From the NCBI RefSeq assembly GCF_004343155.1, contig NZ_SMDC01000006.1, positions 62,001 to 126,000 of the forward strand: a stretch of 64,000 nt of DNA. Direction: 5' to 3'. Source of the stretch: Marichromatium gracile. Lineage in GTDB: Bacteria; Pseudomonadota; Gammaproteobacteria; Chromatiales; Chromatiaceae. The notes below the pieces were generated by a model. That model ran no database searches, had not been told where the DNA came from, and saw only the letters and a program-made list of their open reading frames with translations. Shown here in pieces: positions 30,321 to 39,069 of this stretch; positions within the stretch are counted from its first letter, which is position 1, and each line of letters begins with the position of its first letter. The position numbers were made by a program, and so were the translations under genes.

Positions 30321-31084
30321 GCGCGACCCCGGCGATCGCGGTGCGCGATCTCAGCTTTGCTTATGACGGCGCGCTGATCCTCGAACGGGTCGACCTCACC
30401 GTGCTCCCCGGTGAGTTCGTCGGCCTGGTCGGACCCAACGCCGGGGGCAAGAGCACCCTGCTCAAGCTGATCCTCGGGCTGCTCAGCCCGCAGCGTGGTC
30501 AGATCCATGTCTTCGGTGAACCGCCGCGTCGCGCCGCGCGTCATATCGGTTATGTGCCCCAGTTCCCCGGCTTCCCGCGCGACTTCCCGATCGCCGTCGA
30601 GCAGGTGGTCGCCATGGGACGGCTGGGACAGGGGCCCTGGTGGGGCTGGACCCGTCACACCGATCGTGAGGCGGCGCGACGTGCGCTCGCCGCGGTCGGC
30701 GCCGAGGGGCTGGCCGAGCGGCGCATCGGTGCGCTCTCGGGCGGGCAACTGCAGCGCGTGCTGCTCGCCCGCGCGCTGGTCACCGAGCCGCGTCTGCTGA
30801 TCCTCGACGAGCCCACCGCTAACGTCGACCAGCGCGCCGAGGGCGACATCTTCGACCTGCTCGCCGGGCTCGATCCGCGCCCGACCATCCTCGTCGTCTC
30901 GCACGACATCGCCTTCATCTCGGCCTATGTCCACCGGGTCGCCTGTCTCAACCGCACGCTCACCTGCCACCCCACCGACGCGCTCGACGGCGAGCTGGTG
31001 CAGCATCTCTACGGCACGCGGCTGCGCGCCGTCGCCCACGATCTGCCGGGCCCCTGTCCCGGCGCGCACCGACACCACAGATGA
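30317..31084 (+). CDS. znuC: Zinc ABC transporter ATPase
   Basis: ZnuC powers zinc import on the cytosolic face of the ZnuB dimer. The 255-residue protein has Walker A GPNAGGKST (near residue 39), the ABC signature LSGGQLQR (near 140) and Walker B LLILDEPTANVD (near 157-168). It is close to the usual length and joined by ATGA overlaps to znuA before and znuB after, so all three are probably translated together. The C-terminal tail includes several His residues. Confidence 0.94.
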   Translation: MSATPAIAVRDLSFAYDGALILERVDLTVLPGEFVGLVGPNAGGKSTLLKLILGLLSPQRGQIHVFGEPPRRAARHIGYVPQFPGFPRDFPIAVEQVVAMGRLGQGPWWGWTRHTDREAARRALAAVGAEGLAERRIGALSGGQLQRVLLARALVTEPRLLILDEPTANVDQRAEGDIFDLLAGLDPRPTILVVSHDIAFISAYVHRVACLNRTLTCHPTDALDGELVQHLYGTRLRAVAHDLPGPCPGAHRHHR

Positions 31085-31932
31085 ACGCATTCCTCGACGC
31101 ATTGATCCACTACGACTTCCTCCAGGGCGCGCTCGTCGCCGGGTTGCTCGCCAGCATCGGCTGCGGCGTGGTCGGCACCCTGGTGGTGGTCAAGCGCATC
31201 GCCTTCATGGCCGGGGGTATCGCCCACTCGGTGCTCGGCGGTATGGGCGCGGCGCTGTATTTCGGTGTCGATCCGCTGCTCGGTGCACTGTTCGCGGCCA
31301 TCCTCTCGGCACTGCTGATCGGCGGCGTGCGCCTGGCCTGGGCGGCGCAGGAGGACACCCTGATCGGCGCGCTCTGGGCCATCGGCATGGCCGTCGGCAT
31401 CCTCTTCATCGCCAAGACCCCGGGCTATGCTACCGATCTGATCAGCCTGTTGTTCGGCAACATCCTGCTGGTGCCCGAGCGCGCGCTCTGGTTCATGGGG
31501 GTGCTCGATGTGGTGCTGCTGGTGGTCGTCGGGCTGTGTTATCGCCAGTTCGTCGCGGTGATCTTCGACGAGGAGTTCGCCCGGCTGCGCGGGGTGCCGG
31601 TGGCCTTCTTCTATCTGCTGCTGCTGTGTCTGGTGGCGGTGACCGTGGTGCTGCTGATCCAGGTCGTCGGGCTGATCCTGGTGATCGCGCTGCTCACCCT
31701 GCCGGCGGCGATCGCCGGGCACTATCTGCACTCGCTCGGCGCCATGATGGTCGCCGCGACCCTGCTCGGCATGGTCTTCACCAGCGGCGGGCTTGCGCTC
31801 TCCTACGGTCCCGACCTGCCCGCCGGGCCGACCATGATCCTGCTTGCCGGTGCCGCCTACGTGTTCTCGGCCCTGGTCGCGCGGCTGCTGGCGCGCCATC
31901 GCGCCGCGCAGCGGGCGAGGGCGGGCGGATGA
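31081..31932 (+). CDS. znuB: Zinc ABC transporter permease
   Basis: ZnuB is the membrane channel of the importer. The 283-residue protein has about eight hydrophobic helices and the ABC-3 family pattern (GTLVVVKRIAFMAGGIAHSVLGG near residues 32-54, read in overlapping parts; AIGMAVGILFIAKTPGY near 99-115). It starts on the ATGA overlap with znuC and ends on an ATGA overlap with zur. The four-gene operon order znuA-znuC-znuB-zur is complete. Confidence 0.94.
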   Translation: MNAFLDALIHYDFLQGALVAGLLASIGCGVVGTLVVVKRIAFMAGGIAHSVLGGMGAALYFGVDPLLGALFAAILSALLIGGVRLAWAAQEDTLIGALWAIGMAVGILFIAKTPGYATDLISLLFGNILLVPERALWFMGVLDVVLLVVVGLCYRQFVAVIFDEEFARLRGVPVAFFYLLLLCLVAVTVVLLIQVVGLILVIALLTLPAAIAGHYLHSLGAMMVAATLLGMVFTSGGLALSYGPDLPAGPTMILLAGAAYVFSALVARLLARHRAAQRARAGG

Positions 31933-32360
31933 GCGCCGAGGAGCGGCTCGAGCGGGCGACGCGGCTGTGCGCCGGGCGCGGTGCCCGGCTCACCCCGCAG
32001 CGCGCCCGGGTGCTGCGCATCCTGATCGAGGCCGAGCGCCCGCTCGGCGCCTACGAGATCCTCGCCGAGATGGCCGAGGGGCAGCGCGCGCTGGCGCCGC
32101 CGACCGTCTATCGGGCGCTGGAGTTCCTGCTCGCCCAGGGCCTCGTCCACCGCCTCGAGACCCTCAACGCCTTCATCGACTGCCGTCATCCCGAGCGTCC
32201 GCACCCGGCGCAGTTCCTCATCTGCAGCGCGTGCGGCCGGGTCGTCGAGATCGACGACGAGGCGATCGCCGCGCGTCTGCTCGATGCCGCCACGCAGAGC
32301 GGCTTCGCAGCGAGCCGCAAGGTGGTCGAGGTGATCGGGGTGTGCGAGGGGTGTCGGTGA
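31929..32360 (+). CDS. zur: Fur-family zinc regulator Zur
   Basis: This 143-residue Fur-family repressor has a winged helix (LAPPTVYRALEFLLAQGLVHR near 46-66, in overlapping parts) and two CxxC pairs (CSAC and CEGC) that bind structural zinc. Its fixed place as the last gene of the zinc-uptake operon identifies it as Zur rather than a second Fur. It should repress znuA when zinc is plentiful, through the site near 29371. The ATG overlaps the znuB stop. Confidence 0.92.
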   Translation: MSAEERLERATRLCAGRGARLTPQRARVLRILIEAERPLGAYEILAEMAEGQRALAPPTVYRALEFLLAQGLVHRLETLNAFIDCRHPERPHPAQFLICSACGRVVEIDDEAIAARLLDAATQSGFAASRKVVEVIGVCEGCR

Positions 32361-32464
32361 GCCTGCGTGACACGCGTGCGTCGGCCTGGCCGTCATGACG
32401 TACTGTCGCGATGTCGAGCGCCGTTGTTCCGCCGCCTTTTCCTTGACCGAGGAGACCATCGACG

Positions 32465-33223
32465 ATGGATGACGCTGACCTGCGACTCCTGATCGACCTG
32501 CACCGGGACGCCGCGCGCCAGGGGCCGGGGAGCGATGCGGAGACCGCGCGTGCGCTCGATCTGGCGCGAATCGACCGTGCCGCGCCTCTGCGTGTCGCCG
32601 ACATCGGCTGCGGCACCGGCGCCTCGACCCTGGCGCTCGCGCGCCTGCTGCCGGCCGCCGAGATCGCCGCCGTGGACCTCCTCCCGGCGTTCATCGAGGG
32701 GCTCGGGGCGCGGCTGGCGCGCGCCGGGGTGGCCGAGCGGGTGCGACCGCTGTGCCGCTCGATGGATGATCTGCCGTTCGCCGATGCGCAGTTCGACCTC
32801 CTCTGGTCCGAGGGCGCGATCTACAACCTGGGGTTCGAGCGCGGCGTCGAGCAGTGGCGGCGCTATCTCCGCCCCGGTGGTGTCCTCGCCGTCTCCGAGA
32901 TCACCTGGACGACGGCCTCGCGTCCGCCCGAGGTTCAGGCGCACTGGGCCGCCGACTACCCCGAGATCGACACCGCCGCGGCCAAGCTCGCCGTACTGGA
33001 GCGTCACGGCTATGCCCCGATCGGCTATCTGGTGCTGCCGGAGTCGTGCTGGGAGGCGCATTACTATCGACCGCTGCGGGATCGTTTCGCGGCCTTCCTG
33101 GCGCGCCATGCCGGGGATGAGCGGGCACGCGCGATCGTGGCCGCCGAGGAGGCGGAGATGGCGCTCTATGCGCAATACGGAGCCTTCTACAGCTACGGCT
33201 TCTATGTCGCCAGGAGGCTTTAG
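32465..33223 (+). CDS. Class I SAM-dependent methyltransferase
   Basis: The 252-residue protein contains the SAM-binding motif I VADIGCGTGASTLALA (near residues 44-59) and the post-motif acidic residue AAVDLL, followed by a core ending LRPGGVLAVSEITW. Together these define a Methyltransf_11/25-type fold. The C-terminal 90 residues (EVQAHWAADYPEI.., YYRPLRDRFAAFL) probably form the acceptor-binding part. It stands alone, 104 bp after zur. The substrate, small molecule or protein, cannot be inferred. Confidence 0.8.
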   Translation: MDDADLRLLIDLHRDAARQGPGSDAETARALDLARIDRAAPLRVADIGCGTGASTLALARLLPAAEIAAVDLLPAFIEGLGARLARAGVAERVRPLCRSMDDLPFADAQFDLLWSEGAIYNLGFERGVEQWRRYLRPGGVLAVSEITWTTASRPPEVQAHWAADYPEIDTAAAKLAVLERHGYAPIGYLVLPESCWEAHYYRPLRDRFAAFLARHAGDERARAIVAAEEAEMALYAQYGAFYSYGFYVARRL

Positions 33224-33349
33224 GCGAGACGAATGGGGTCGGATGCAACGGCGGGTGGCTGCATGGCCTCCGGTGGTGTCGATCGGTTAGGGTGATGTGC
33301 CTGATCTCAGCGGAACTGAATCTGTCCCCTTTCCGGGGAGGGAGCCCTC

Positions 33350-34408
33350 ATGCACGAGTCGATCCTCTCGGCCCTACTGATCCTGGCCGGGTTCATCATC
33401 CTGCTCGGCGGCGGTGAGCTGCTGGTGCGCGCCGCCTCGGCGCTCGCTAAGGCGATGCGGATCAGCCCGCTGGTGGTGGGGCTGACCGTGGTCTCCTTCG
33501 CCACCAGCGCCCCCGAGCTGGCGGTGACGCTGCAGTCGGCCTGGGCGGGCGCGGCGGATCTGGCCGTCGGCAACGTCGTCGGCAGCAACATCGCCAACGT
33601 CCTGCTGGTGCTGGGCGCGGCGGCCCTGACCGCGCCGCTGGTGGTGCATCGTCGCGCGGTGCGGATCGACCTGCCGCTGGTGCTGGCCGCCTCGGTCGCG
33701 CTCTGGCTGCTCGCGCTCGACGGTGGGGTGGGGCGGGTCGACGGCGGGTTGCTGTTCGCCGCGCTGCTGGTCTATCTGGTGTGGTCGATCCGCCAGGGGC
33801 GCGGCGAGGGCGCCGTGGCCGACGAGACGACGGCGCCACATTCGCCCTGGGCGCTGCTCGGTCAGCTCGCACTGCTCGTCCTGGGGCTGCTGCTGCTGGC
33901 CATCGGGGCCCGCCTGCTGGTGATGGGGGCGGTCGACATCGCCCGGGTACTGGGTGTCGACGAGCTGGTGATCGGGTTGACGGTGGTCGCCATCGGCACC
34001 TCGCTGCCGGAGGTGGCGACCTCGGTGATCGCCTGTCTGCGCGGTCACCGCGATCTCGCCGTGGGCAACGTGCTGGGCAGCAATCTGTTCAACATCCTCG
34101 CGGTGCTCGGGCTCGGCGCCCTGGCCGCGCCGGAGACCATCGCCATCTCGCGCCAGACCCTGCTGGTCGATCTGCCGATCATGATCGCCGTCGTGCTGCT
34201 CTGCCTACCGCTGTTTCGCGGTGGGATGGCGCTCGGGCGGCGGATCGGCGCGCTGTTTGTCGGCGCCTTCGCGCTCTATCTCGCCCATGTGACGCTACGC
34301 GCCACCGGGGCGTCGCTGCTGCCCGTCTTCGAGTTGGTGGTGCTGTCCCTGTCGTTGCCGTTGTTGCTGTGGTCGGGCATGGTGTGGCGGCGCGGCGCGG
34401 GTCGTTGA
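33350..34408 (+). CDS. Calcium/sodium antiporter, YrbG (CaCA) family
   Basis: The 352-residue inner-membrane protein has two homologous halves of about five helices. Each half has an alpha-repeat: GLTVVSFATSAPELAV and VGNVVGSNIANVLLVLG in the first, GLTVVAIGTSLPEVAT and VGNVLGSNLFNILAVLG in the second. These are the ion-binding repeats of Na+/Ca2+ exchangers, with the essential Glu in PE motifs. A GGGGAGG ribosome binding site supports the ATG at 33350. The gene stands alone. Confidence 0.92.
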   Translation: MHESILSALLILAGFIILLGGGELLVRAASALAKAMRISPLVVGLTVVSFATSAPELAVTLQSAWAGAADLAVGNVVGSNIANVLLVLGAAALTAPLVVHRRAVRIDLPLVLAASVALWLLALDGGVGRVDGGLLFAALLVYLVWSIRQGRGEGAVADETTAPHSPWALLGQLALLVLGLLLLAIGARLLVMGAVDIARVLGVDELVIGLTVVAIGTSLPEVATSVIACLRGHRDLAVGNVLGSNLFNILAVLGLGALAAPETIAISRQTLLVDLPIMIAVVLLCLPLFRGGMALGRRIGALFVGAFALYLAHVTLRATGASLLPVFELVVLSLSLPLLLWSGMVWRRGAGR

Positions 34409-34523
34409 GGATCCGCGTGCCGGTGCGGCGTGGGTGTGTTCCGTGCCGACGCCCCCACATGGAGCCATGGACCCAACAACCCGAGGACGGCGCGCGACGC
34501 CAACCAGCCGGAGACCCCAAGCA

Positions 34524-35018
34524 GTGGCAAAGCATCCCCTGACCCGTATCGAGATCAGCAAGGAATATCTGAATTTCAGCGCCGGACACTTCACCATCTT
34601 CTCGTCCGTTGCGCGTGAAAACCTTCATGGACACAACTTTCGGGTCCGCTGCGCCGTGACCGCCGGGATCGGCGCCGATGGCATGACCTTCGACTACGTG
34701 GTGCTCAAGCGCGTGCTGCGCGAGCTGTGCGACGCGCTTGACGAACGCATGCTGTTGCCCGAACTCTCGCCGTACCTGCGCATCGAGCGCGGCGAGGGCA
34801 TGGTGTTCGCGTGCTTCGATCGCGAGCGCATCCCCTTTCTCGAACGCGACGTGCTGCTGTTGCCGTTGCGTAACGTGACCATCGAGGAACTCGCCGAGCT
34901 GTTGCTGGCGCGGCTGCGCGATCGCCCCGAGCTGATCGGCGCCGACGTGCGCGGTATCGAGCTGGGGGTCTCGTCGGGGCTCGGGCAGTGGGCCTATTCA
35001 ACCTGGGAGTCAGAATGA
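34524..35018 (+). CDS. Divergent 6-pyruvoyl-tetrahydropterin synthase/QueD-like protein
   Basis: The 164-residue protein belongs to the T-fold PTPS/QueD family. The three zinc-binding histidines are kept: SAGHF (H22) and LHGHNF (H35, H37). The catalytic Cys expected four residues before the HGH is Arg (R31, in ARENLHGH), and the catalytic Asp-His pair reads Asp-Glu (LDERML). It therefore cannot be assumed to make 6-pyruvoyl- or 6-carboxy-tetrahydropterin. GTG at 34524 with GGAG upstream is chosen; the frame opens 90 bp earlier without a ribosome binding site. It overlaps the following SDR gene by 4 bp. Confidence 0.82.
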   Translation: MAKHPLTRIEISKEYLNFSAGHFTIFSSVARENLHGHNFRVRCAVTAGIGADGMTFDYVVLKRVLRELCDALDERMLLPELSPYLRIERGEGMVFACFDRERIPFLERDVLLLPLRNVTIEELAELLLARLRDRPELIGADVRGIELGVSSGLGQWAYSTWESE

Positions 35019-35716
35019 ATCGATTGATCGTCACCGGTGCCAGCTCGGGGATCGGGCGCGCCATCGCCACGCGTTTCCTGGTCGACGGCTGGAGCGTACT
35101 CAATCTCTCGCGTCGTCCCTGCCCGGATGCGGGCGTCGACAACCTCGCCTGTGATCTGGCCGCTCCCGGCGCGCTGGAGCAGTGTGCCGGGGCGCTGCAG
35201 GAGGCGCTCGCCGGTGCCGAGCGGGTGTGTCTGGTGCACAATGCCTCGGTGATGCACGCCGATCGCGCCGATGCGCTCGAGGCCGAGCACCTGCGCGCGG
35301 TACTCGAACTCAACCTGGTGGCCGCCGCCACCCTCAACCGGCTGTTGCTGGGGCGGATGGGTGCCGGTTCGAGCGTGATCTATATCGGCTCGACCCTGGC
35401 CGAGAAGGCGGTGCCCGGGGTGGCGAGCTATGTCATTGCCAAGCACGCGCTCGCCGGGATGATGCGCGCAACCTGTCAGGACCTGGCCGGGCGCGGCGTC
35501 CACACCTGCATGATCTGTCCCGGTTTCACCGATACCGAGCAGTTGCGCGGGGTGATCGACGGCAATGACGAGACCCTGGCGGCCATCACCGGTCTGAGTG
35601 CCTTCGACCGGTTGATCGAGCCCGAGGAGATCGCCGAGACCGTGGCCTTCGCCGCCGGCGCGCCGGTGCTCAACGGTGCACTGATCCACGCCAACCTCGG
35701 ACAGCGCGAGCGATGA
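35015..35716 (+). CDS. Short-chain dehydrogenase/reductase, sepiapterin-reductase-like context
   Basis: The 233-residue NAD(P)-dependent SDR has TGASSGIGRAIA (nucleotide-binding, near residues 6-17), HNAS (for the usual NNAG), and the catalytic SYVIAKHAL (YxxxK, near 147-155). The basic SRR following strand 2 suggests NADPH preference. It is translationally coupled on both sides (ATGA overlaps) to the PTPS-like gene and to another SDR. The arrangement recalls tetrahydropterin synthesis, in which an SDR (sepiapterin reductase, or FolM-type) reduces the pterin. The substrate is inference. Confidence 0.82.
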   Translation: MNRLIVTGASSGIGRAIATRFLVDGWSVLNLSRRPCPDAGVDNLACDLAAPGALEQCAGALQEALAGAERVCLVHNASVMHADRADALEAEHLRAVLELNLVAAATLNRLLLGRMGAGSSVIYIGSTLAEKAVPGVASYVIAKHALAGMMRATCQDLAGRGVHTCMICPGFTDTEQLRGVIDGNDETLAAITGLSAFDRLIEPEEIAETVAFAAGAPVLNGALIHANLGQRER

Positions 35717-36474
35717 GCGCGACGACGCCACGGGTGGTCTGTGTCAGCGGCGGCACCTCGGGGATCGGCGCGGCGCTGGTCGGACGCTTTCTCGAACTCG
35801 GCGCGCGGGTCTACACCTTCGGTCGCGACCCCGAGCGCCTGGCGCGGCTGCGCGCGGCGCACCCCGAGGCGGTCGTTGGCGAGCGCTTGCTGGCGCTGGC
35901 CGGGGACGCGACCGACGCGGCCTTTCGCTCGCGGCTGGTCGAGGAGATCAGGACGCGTGACGGATGTCTCGACGTGCTGGTCAACAACGCCGGGGTGATC
36001 CTCGACTCCGGCACCCTGGAGGCCGATCTCGACCAATGGCGCGCGACCCTTGAGATCAATCTGGTCGCCCCCTTTGCGCTGACCCAGTGTGTCGCGGCCT
36101 TGCTCGAGCACAGCGCTGCTCCGGTGGTCATCAACCTCTCCTCGGCCTGCGCCGGGCACCCCTTCGCCAGCTGCACCTCGACCAGCTACTCGGTCAGCAA
36201 GGCCGGACTCGACATGCTTACCCAACGCCTTGCGCTCGCCCTCGGCGAGCGTGGCATCCGCGTCAACGGCGTGGCCCCGGGGGTGGTCGATTCGGAGATG
36301 TGGGGCGAGGCGCGCGCGCTGATGGCCGAGACGGTGGCACGGCGTCATGTGCTCGGCGCCGAGGTGGTGCGCCCCGAGGACGTGGCCGACGCGGTGGAGT
36401 TTCTCGCCTCGGCGCGGGCGCGCCTGATCACCGGCGCGACCCTCAAGGTCGACGCCGGCTATACCCTCGGATGA
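35713..36474 (+). CDS. Short-chain dehydrogenase/reductase, third gene of the pterin-like cassette
   Basis: The 253-residue SDR shows VSGGTSGIGAALV (near residues 10-22), VNNAGVIL (near 91), a catalytic serine in LSSACAG and SYSVSKAGLDML (YxxxK, near 157-168). Its C-terminus, ITGATLKVDAGYTLG, is typical of classical SDRs. It starts on the ATGA overlap with the previous SDR and ends before a strong GC-rich hairpin, so the cassette has three genes. It is not a close copy of the first SDR, which suggests two successive redox steps. Confidence 0.82.
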   Translation: MSATTPRVVCVSGGTSGIGAALVGRFLELGARVYTFGRDPERLARLRAAHPEAVVGERLLALAGDATDAAFRSRLVEEIRTRDGCLDVLVNNAGVILDSGTLEADLDQWRATLEINLVAPFALTQCVAALLEHSAAPVVINLSSACAGHPFASCTSTSYSVSKAGLDMLTQRLALALGERGIRVNGVAPGVVDSEMWGEARALMAETVARRHVLGAEVVRPEDVADAVEFLASARARLITGATLKVDAGYTLG

Positions 36475-36478
36475 GGGC

Positions 36479-36502
36479 GGCGGGCGCGGGTGCGCGCCCG
36501 CC
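36479..36502. terminator. GC-rich hairpin between convergent genes
   Basis: GGCGGGCGC (36479-36487) and GCGCCCGCC (36494-36502) form a perfect 9-bp stem with a 6-nt loop between the second SDR gene and the convergent SCP2-like gene. It lacks a T tract but can serve both directions. Confidence 0.55.
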
Positions 36503-36510
36503 GGACTGAA

Positions 36511-36930
36511 TTACTTCAGCTCGTCGGTGTCGACCTGGTGCATCAGGCCGAAGCACTTGATGAAGGGGTTGGCCATGCGCGGATCCTTGAGCATCGCCTT
36601 GTAGTCCCCGACCAGGAACTTGAGCTTGCCGGTGGCGAAGGCGCTACCCAGGCCCATCATGCCGACGCCGTTCTCGATCCACTTCAGCCAGTCCTTGAGG
36701 TCGGCGCGCATGTCCCAGTTCGCCGCCGGTTCGCTCTCGCTCCAGGCGCCGGCGTGCACGCACTCGCCCTTCTCGACCACGAACAGACCGCGCGGGGTCT
36801 CCTCGTTCTTGAAGCCGCAATAGACCACGGAGTTGAAGTCGATCTCGGCGAGGCGATCACGCACCTCGGGCTCGGCGTTCCAGGCGTCTTTGAACTGCTT
36901 CATCCAATCATCGGAAAAGAGAGCGGCCAT
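36511..36930 (-). CDS. SCP2 sterol-binding-fold protein
   Basis: The 139-residue cytosolic protein resembles the SCP2 sterol carrier fold: an N-terminal helix (DDWMKQFKDAW), beta strands with VVYCGF and GLFVVEKGECVHAG, and the C-terminal helix-strand FATGKLKFLVGDYKAMLKDPRMANPFIKCF. Bacterial SCP2-like proteins bind hydrophobic ligands; function is usually unknown. The ATG at 36930 lies about 11 bp after AGGAGG, while that at 36939 is too close, so the former is used. It has no obvious operon partner and is convergent with the SDR cassette. Confidence 0.75.
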   Translation of the reverse strand: MAALFSDDWMKQFKDAWNAEPEVRDRLAEIDFNSVVYCGFKNEETPRGLFVVEKGECVHAGAWSESEPAANWDMRADLKDWLKWIENGVGMMGLGSAFATGKLKFLVGDYKAMLKDPRMANPFIKCFGLMHQVDTDELK

Positions 36931-37028
36931 TGGTTCCATATCCTCCTGTGGATTACTGCAAATGGGTGCCGGCCGATTCTATCAGGAACCCGATCACGGG
37001 ATGGGCCGTCGTTGGAACGGCGACGGGA

Positions 37029-38546
37029 TTACTCGAAACGCAGCGAGAACCCGGCGCTCGCCAGCCGTTCGGCCTCTTGCTCGAGCTCCAGCCGGTTGAG
37101 CGGATGCGCCTCGAGCCAGCCGTCGGGGAAGCGCAGCACGAGCGCGCGCTCGCCGGCCTCGATCTCGGGGCAGGGCTTGCGCTCGCCGGAGCGGGCGCGG
37201 CGCATCAGCACCGCCAGGCGGAGGATCAGACAGAGCCACTCGGTACTCTCGCGCAGTGATTCGGGCAGTGACTGGATCTCCTGGGTGGGGAACTTGCGCC
37301 GGTGCCCGAGGACCAGGGCGGCGAGCACGGCCTGCTCGCGCCGGGTGAAGCCGGGCAGGTCGGCGTTGCGCAGCAGATAGGCGCCGTGCTTCTGGTATTG
37401 GCTGTGGGCGACCAGCAGCCCGATCTCGTGCAGCCGCGCTGCCCAGCCGAGCATCAGCTGGTGGGTTGGGTCCTGCAGCGACCAGGGCGCGGCGAGCTGG
37501 CGTAGCAGGTCGAGTGCGCTGGCGCGCACCTGTTGGGCGTGGGTCTGGTCGATCTGGAACTGACGCGAGAGGGTGGCGACGGTGCGCTCGCGCACGTCCT
37601 CGTGCTGGTCGCGCCCGGCCATCTCGTAGATCAGCCCCTCGCGCAGGGCGTAGTCGCAGACCTGCAGGTGCTCGATGCCGAGGGTCTCGAAGATCGCGCA
37701 CAGCACCGCCACGCCGCCGGCGAACACCGGGCGGCGCTCCTCCGAGAGCCCCTTGAAGTCGAGCGCCGCGACCCGCCCGCGTGCGACCAGGGCCTCGCGC
37801 AACCGGCTCAGCGCGGCCGCCGAGATGCCGTCGTCGCACCATCCCTCGGCGCGCACCACGGCGGCGATCGCGCGGATGGTCCCGGAGGTGCCCACGGCGG
37901 TCTGCCAGCGGCTCTGGCGGAAGAGCTCGCGCACCGGGCGGACCTCGAGCGCGCCGGCGAGCGTCGCCTTCTCCATCGCCCGGGCCGTGATCCGCCCGTC
38001 CTCGAAATAGCGCCGCGACATGCTCACGCAGCCCATGTGCAGGCTCTCGCGCAGCCGTGGCGAGAAGCCCATGCCGATGATGATCTCGGTGCTGCCGCCG
38101 CCGATATCGACCACCAGCCGGCGCTCGGCCCCGGCGGCCAGGCCGTGCGCCACGCCGAGATAGATCAGTCGCGCCTCTTCGCGTCCGGCGATGACATCGA
38201 CCGGGTGGCCGAGCGCGGCCTCGGCGCGCTCGACGAAGCCGCACTTCGGGTTGATCTGGCGCAGGGTGTTGGTGCCGACGGCACGTACCGTGCCCGGCGG
38301 CAGGCTGCGCAAACGCTGGCCGAAGCGCTCCAGACAGGCGATGGCGCGGGCCTCGACCTCGGGGTCGAGGCTCTTGTCCGGACGCAGCCCGGCACCGAGC
38401 CGGACCATCTCCTTGAGCCGATCGGTGATGCGCATGTGACCGTCGTCGACCTGAGCGACGATCATGTGGAAGCTGTTGGAGCCGAGGTCGACGGCGGCGA
38501 CTACCTGGGGCTCGGGGTTGGCGGGTTGCGGGGCGTCTGCGGGCAT
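37029..38546 (-). CDS. ppx: Exopolyphosphatase / guanosine pentaphosphatase (Ppx/GppA family)
   Basis: The enzyme hydrolyses terminal phosphates of inorganic polyphosphate, or pppGpp. The 505-residue protein has the actin-like ATPase N-terminus AVDLGSNSFHMIVAQV (near residues 18-33), the second phosphate loop DIGGGSTEII (near 148), GTSGTIRAIA, and a C-terminal HD-like domain (LHEIGLLVAHSQYQKHGAYL). Length and domains match Ppx. Discrimination between Ppx and GppA is not possible by eye. The upstream spacer is long and divergent from the chemoreceptor gene. Confidence 0.9.
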   Translation of the reverse strand: MPADAPQPANPEPQVVAAVDLGSNSFHMIVAQVDDGHMRITDRLKEMVRLGAGLRPDKSLDPEVEARAIACLERFGQRLRSLPPGTVRAVGTNTLRQINPKCGFVERAEAALGHPVDVIAGREEARLIYLGVAHGLAAGAERRLVVDIGGGSTEIIIGMGFSPRLRESLHMGCVSMSRRYFEDGRITARAMEKATLAGALEVRPVRELFRQSRWQTAVGTSGTIRAIAAVVRAEGWCDDGISAAALSRLREALVARGRVAALDFKGLSEERRPVFAGGVAVLCAIFETLGIEHLQVCDYALREGLIYEMAGRDQHEDVRERTVATLSRQFQIDQTHAQQVRASALDLLRQLAAPWSLQDPTHQLMLGWAARLHEIGLLVAHSQYQKHGAYLLRNADLPGFTRREQAVLAALVLGHRRKFPTQEIQSLPESLRESTEWLCLILRLAVLMRRARSGERKPCPEIEAGERALVLRFPDGWLEAHPLNRLELEQEAERLASAGFSLRFE

Positions 38547-39069
38547 CGGCTGGATCCGGCGGAGAGAGTCGAGGCGCGAAATGGTAGCAGAAGCAACCGT
38601 TGGGCCGTCATCTCGGCATCGCCCGGTGGTGCGATCGGCACGGTGTGGGGGTGGTGAGTCATCTCACAGTTTTGAAAGAAAAATTCGGATTGCAGGGCTT
38701 GTTTGACCGCTGTCAAACTCGGTGTGGCATGTCCTTGCGTGTGGTATGGCTTAGGTGCAGAGTCACGGGTTGCTGGATTGCGCGTGTCGCGCGAGGGAAT
38801 AGAATGCGTTCGAGCTTGGCGGGGCCTGCCGACGAAGTAGGGGCCCTGGCTTGGGATTCAAGCGGTTCGACTGGACGGGGGATGTCCGGGAGCAGAAACC
38901 GGCCTTGATCGCGGGCGAGAGACTCGACGCCCCGGGCGTTCGGAATGGGTGGCCTGTGGGTGCATTCTGTCGGGGAATCCGTCCTGTCGCGATCAATCAT
39001 CAACAAATCAAACGCGCTCCAGAGTGGCCGATTTCGACCGCCATTGACGAGGACTCACAGGTATCCGAC
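38547..39069. other. Divergent spacer between ppx and the chemoreceptor gene
   Basis: About 520 bp with no supported gene. It contains a perfect inverted repeat, GTTTGAC (38701-38707) and GTCAAAC (38712-38718), around CGCT, overlapping a TTGAC that could serve as a -35. A sigma-54-like string (TGGCATGTCCTTGC, 38726-38739) has one base too few between GG and GC. Small minus-strand frames here (for example 38713-39006) have poor composition. Confidence 0.4.

Noticed and set aside
38726-38739. Second sigma-54-like promoter (TGGCATGTCCTTGC) before the chemoreceptor gene
   Set aside because: The distance between GG and GC is 9 bp instead of the strict 10, and it lies more than 300 bp from the start codon.
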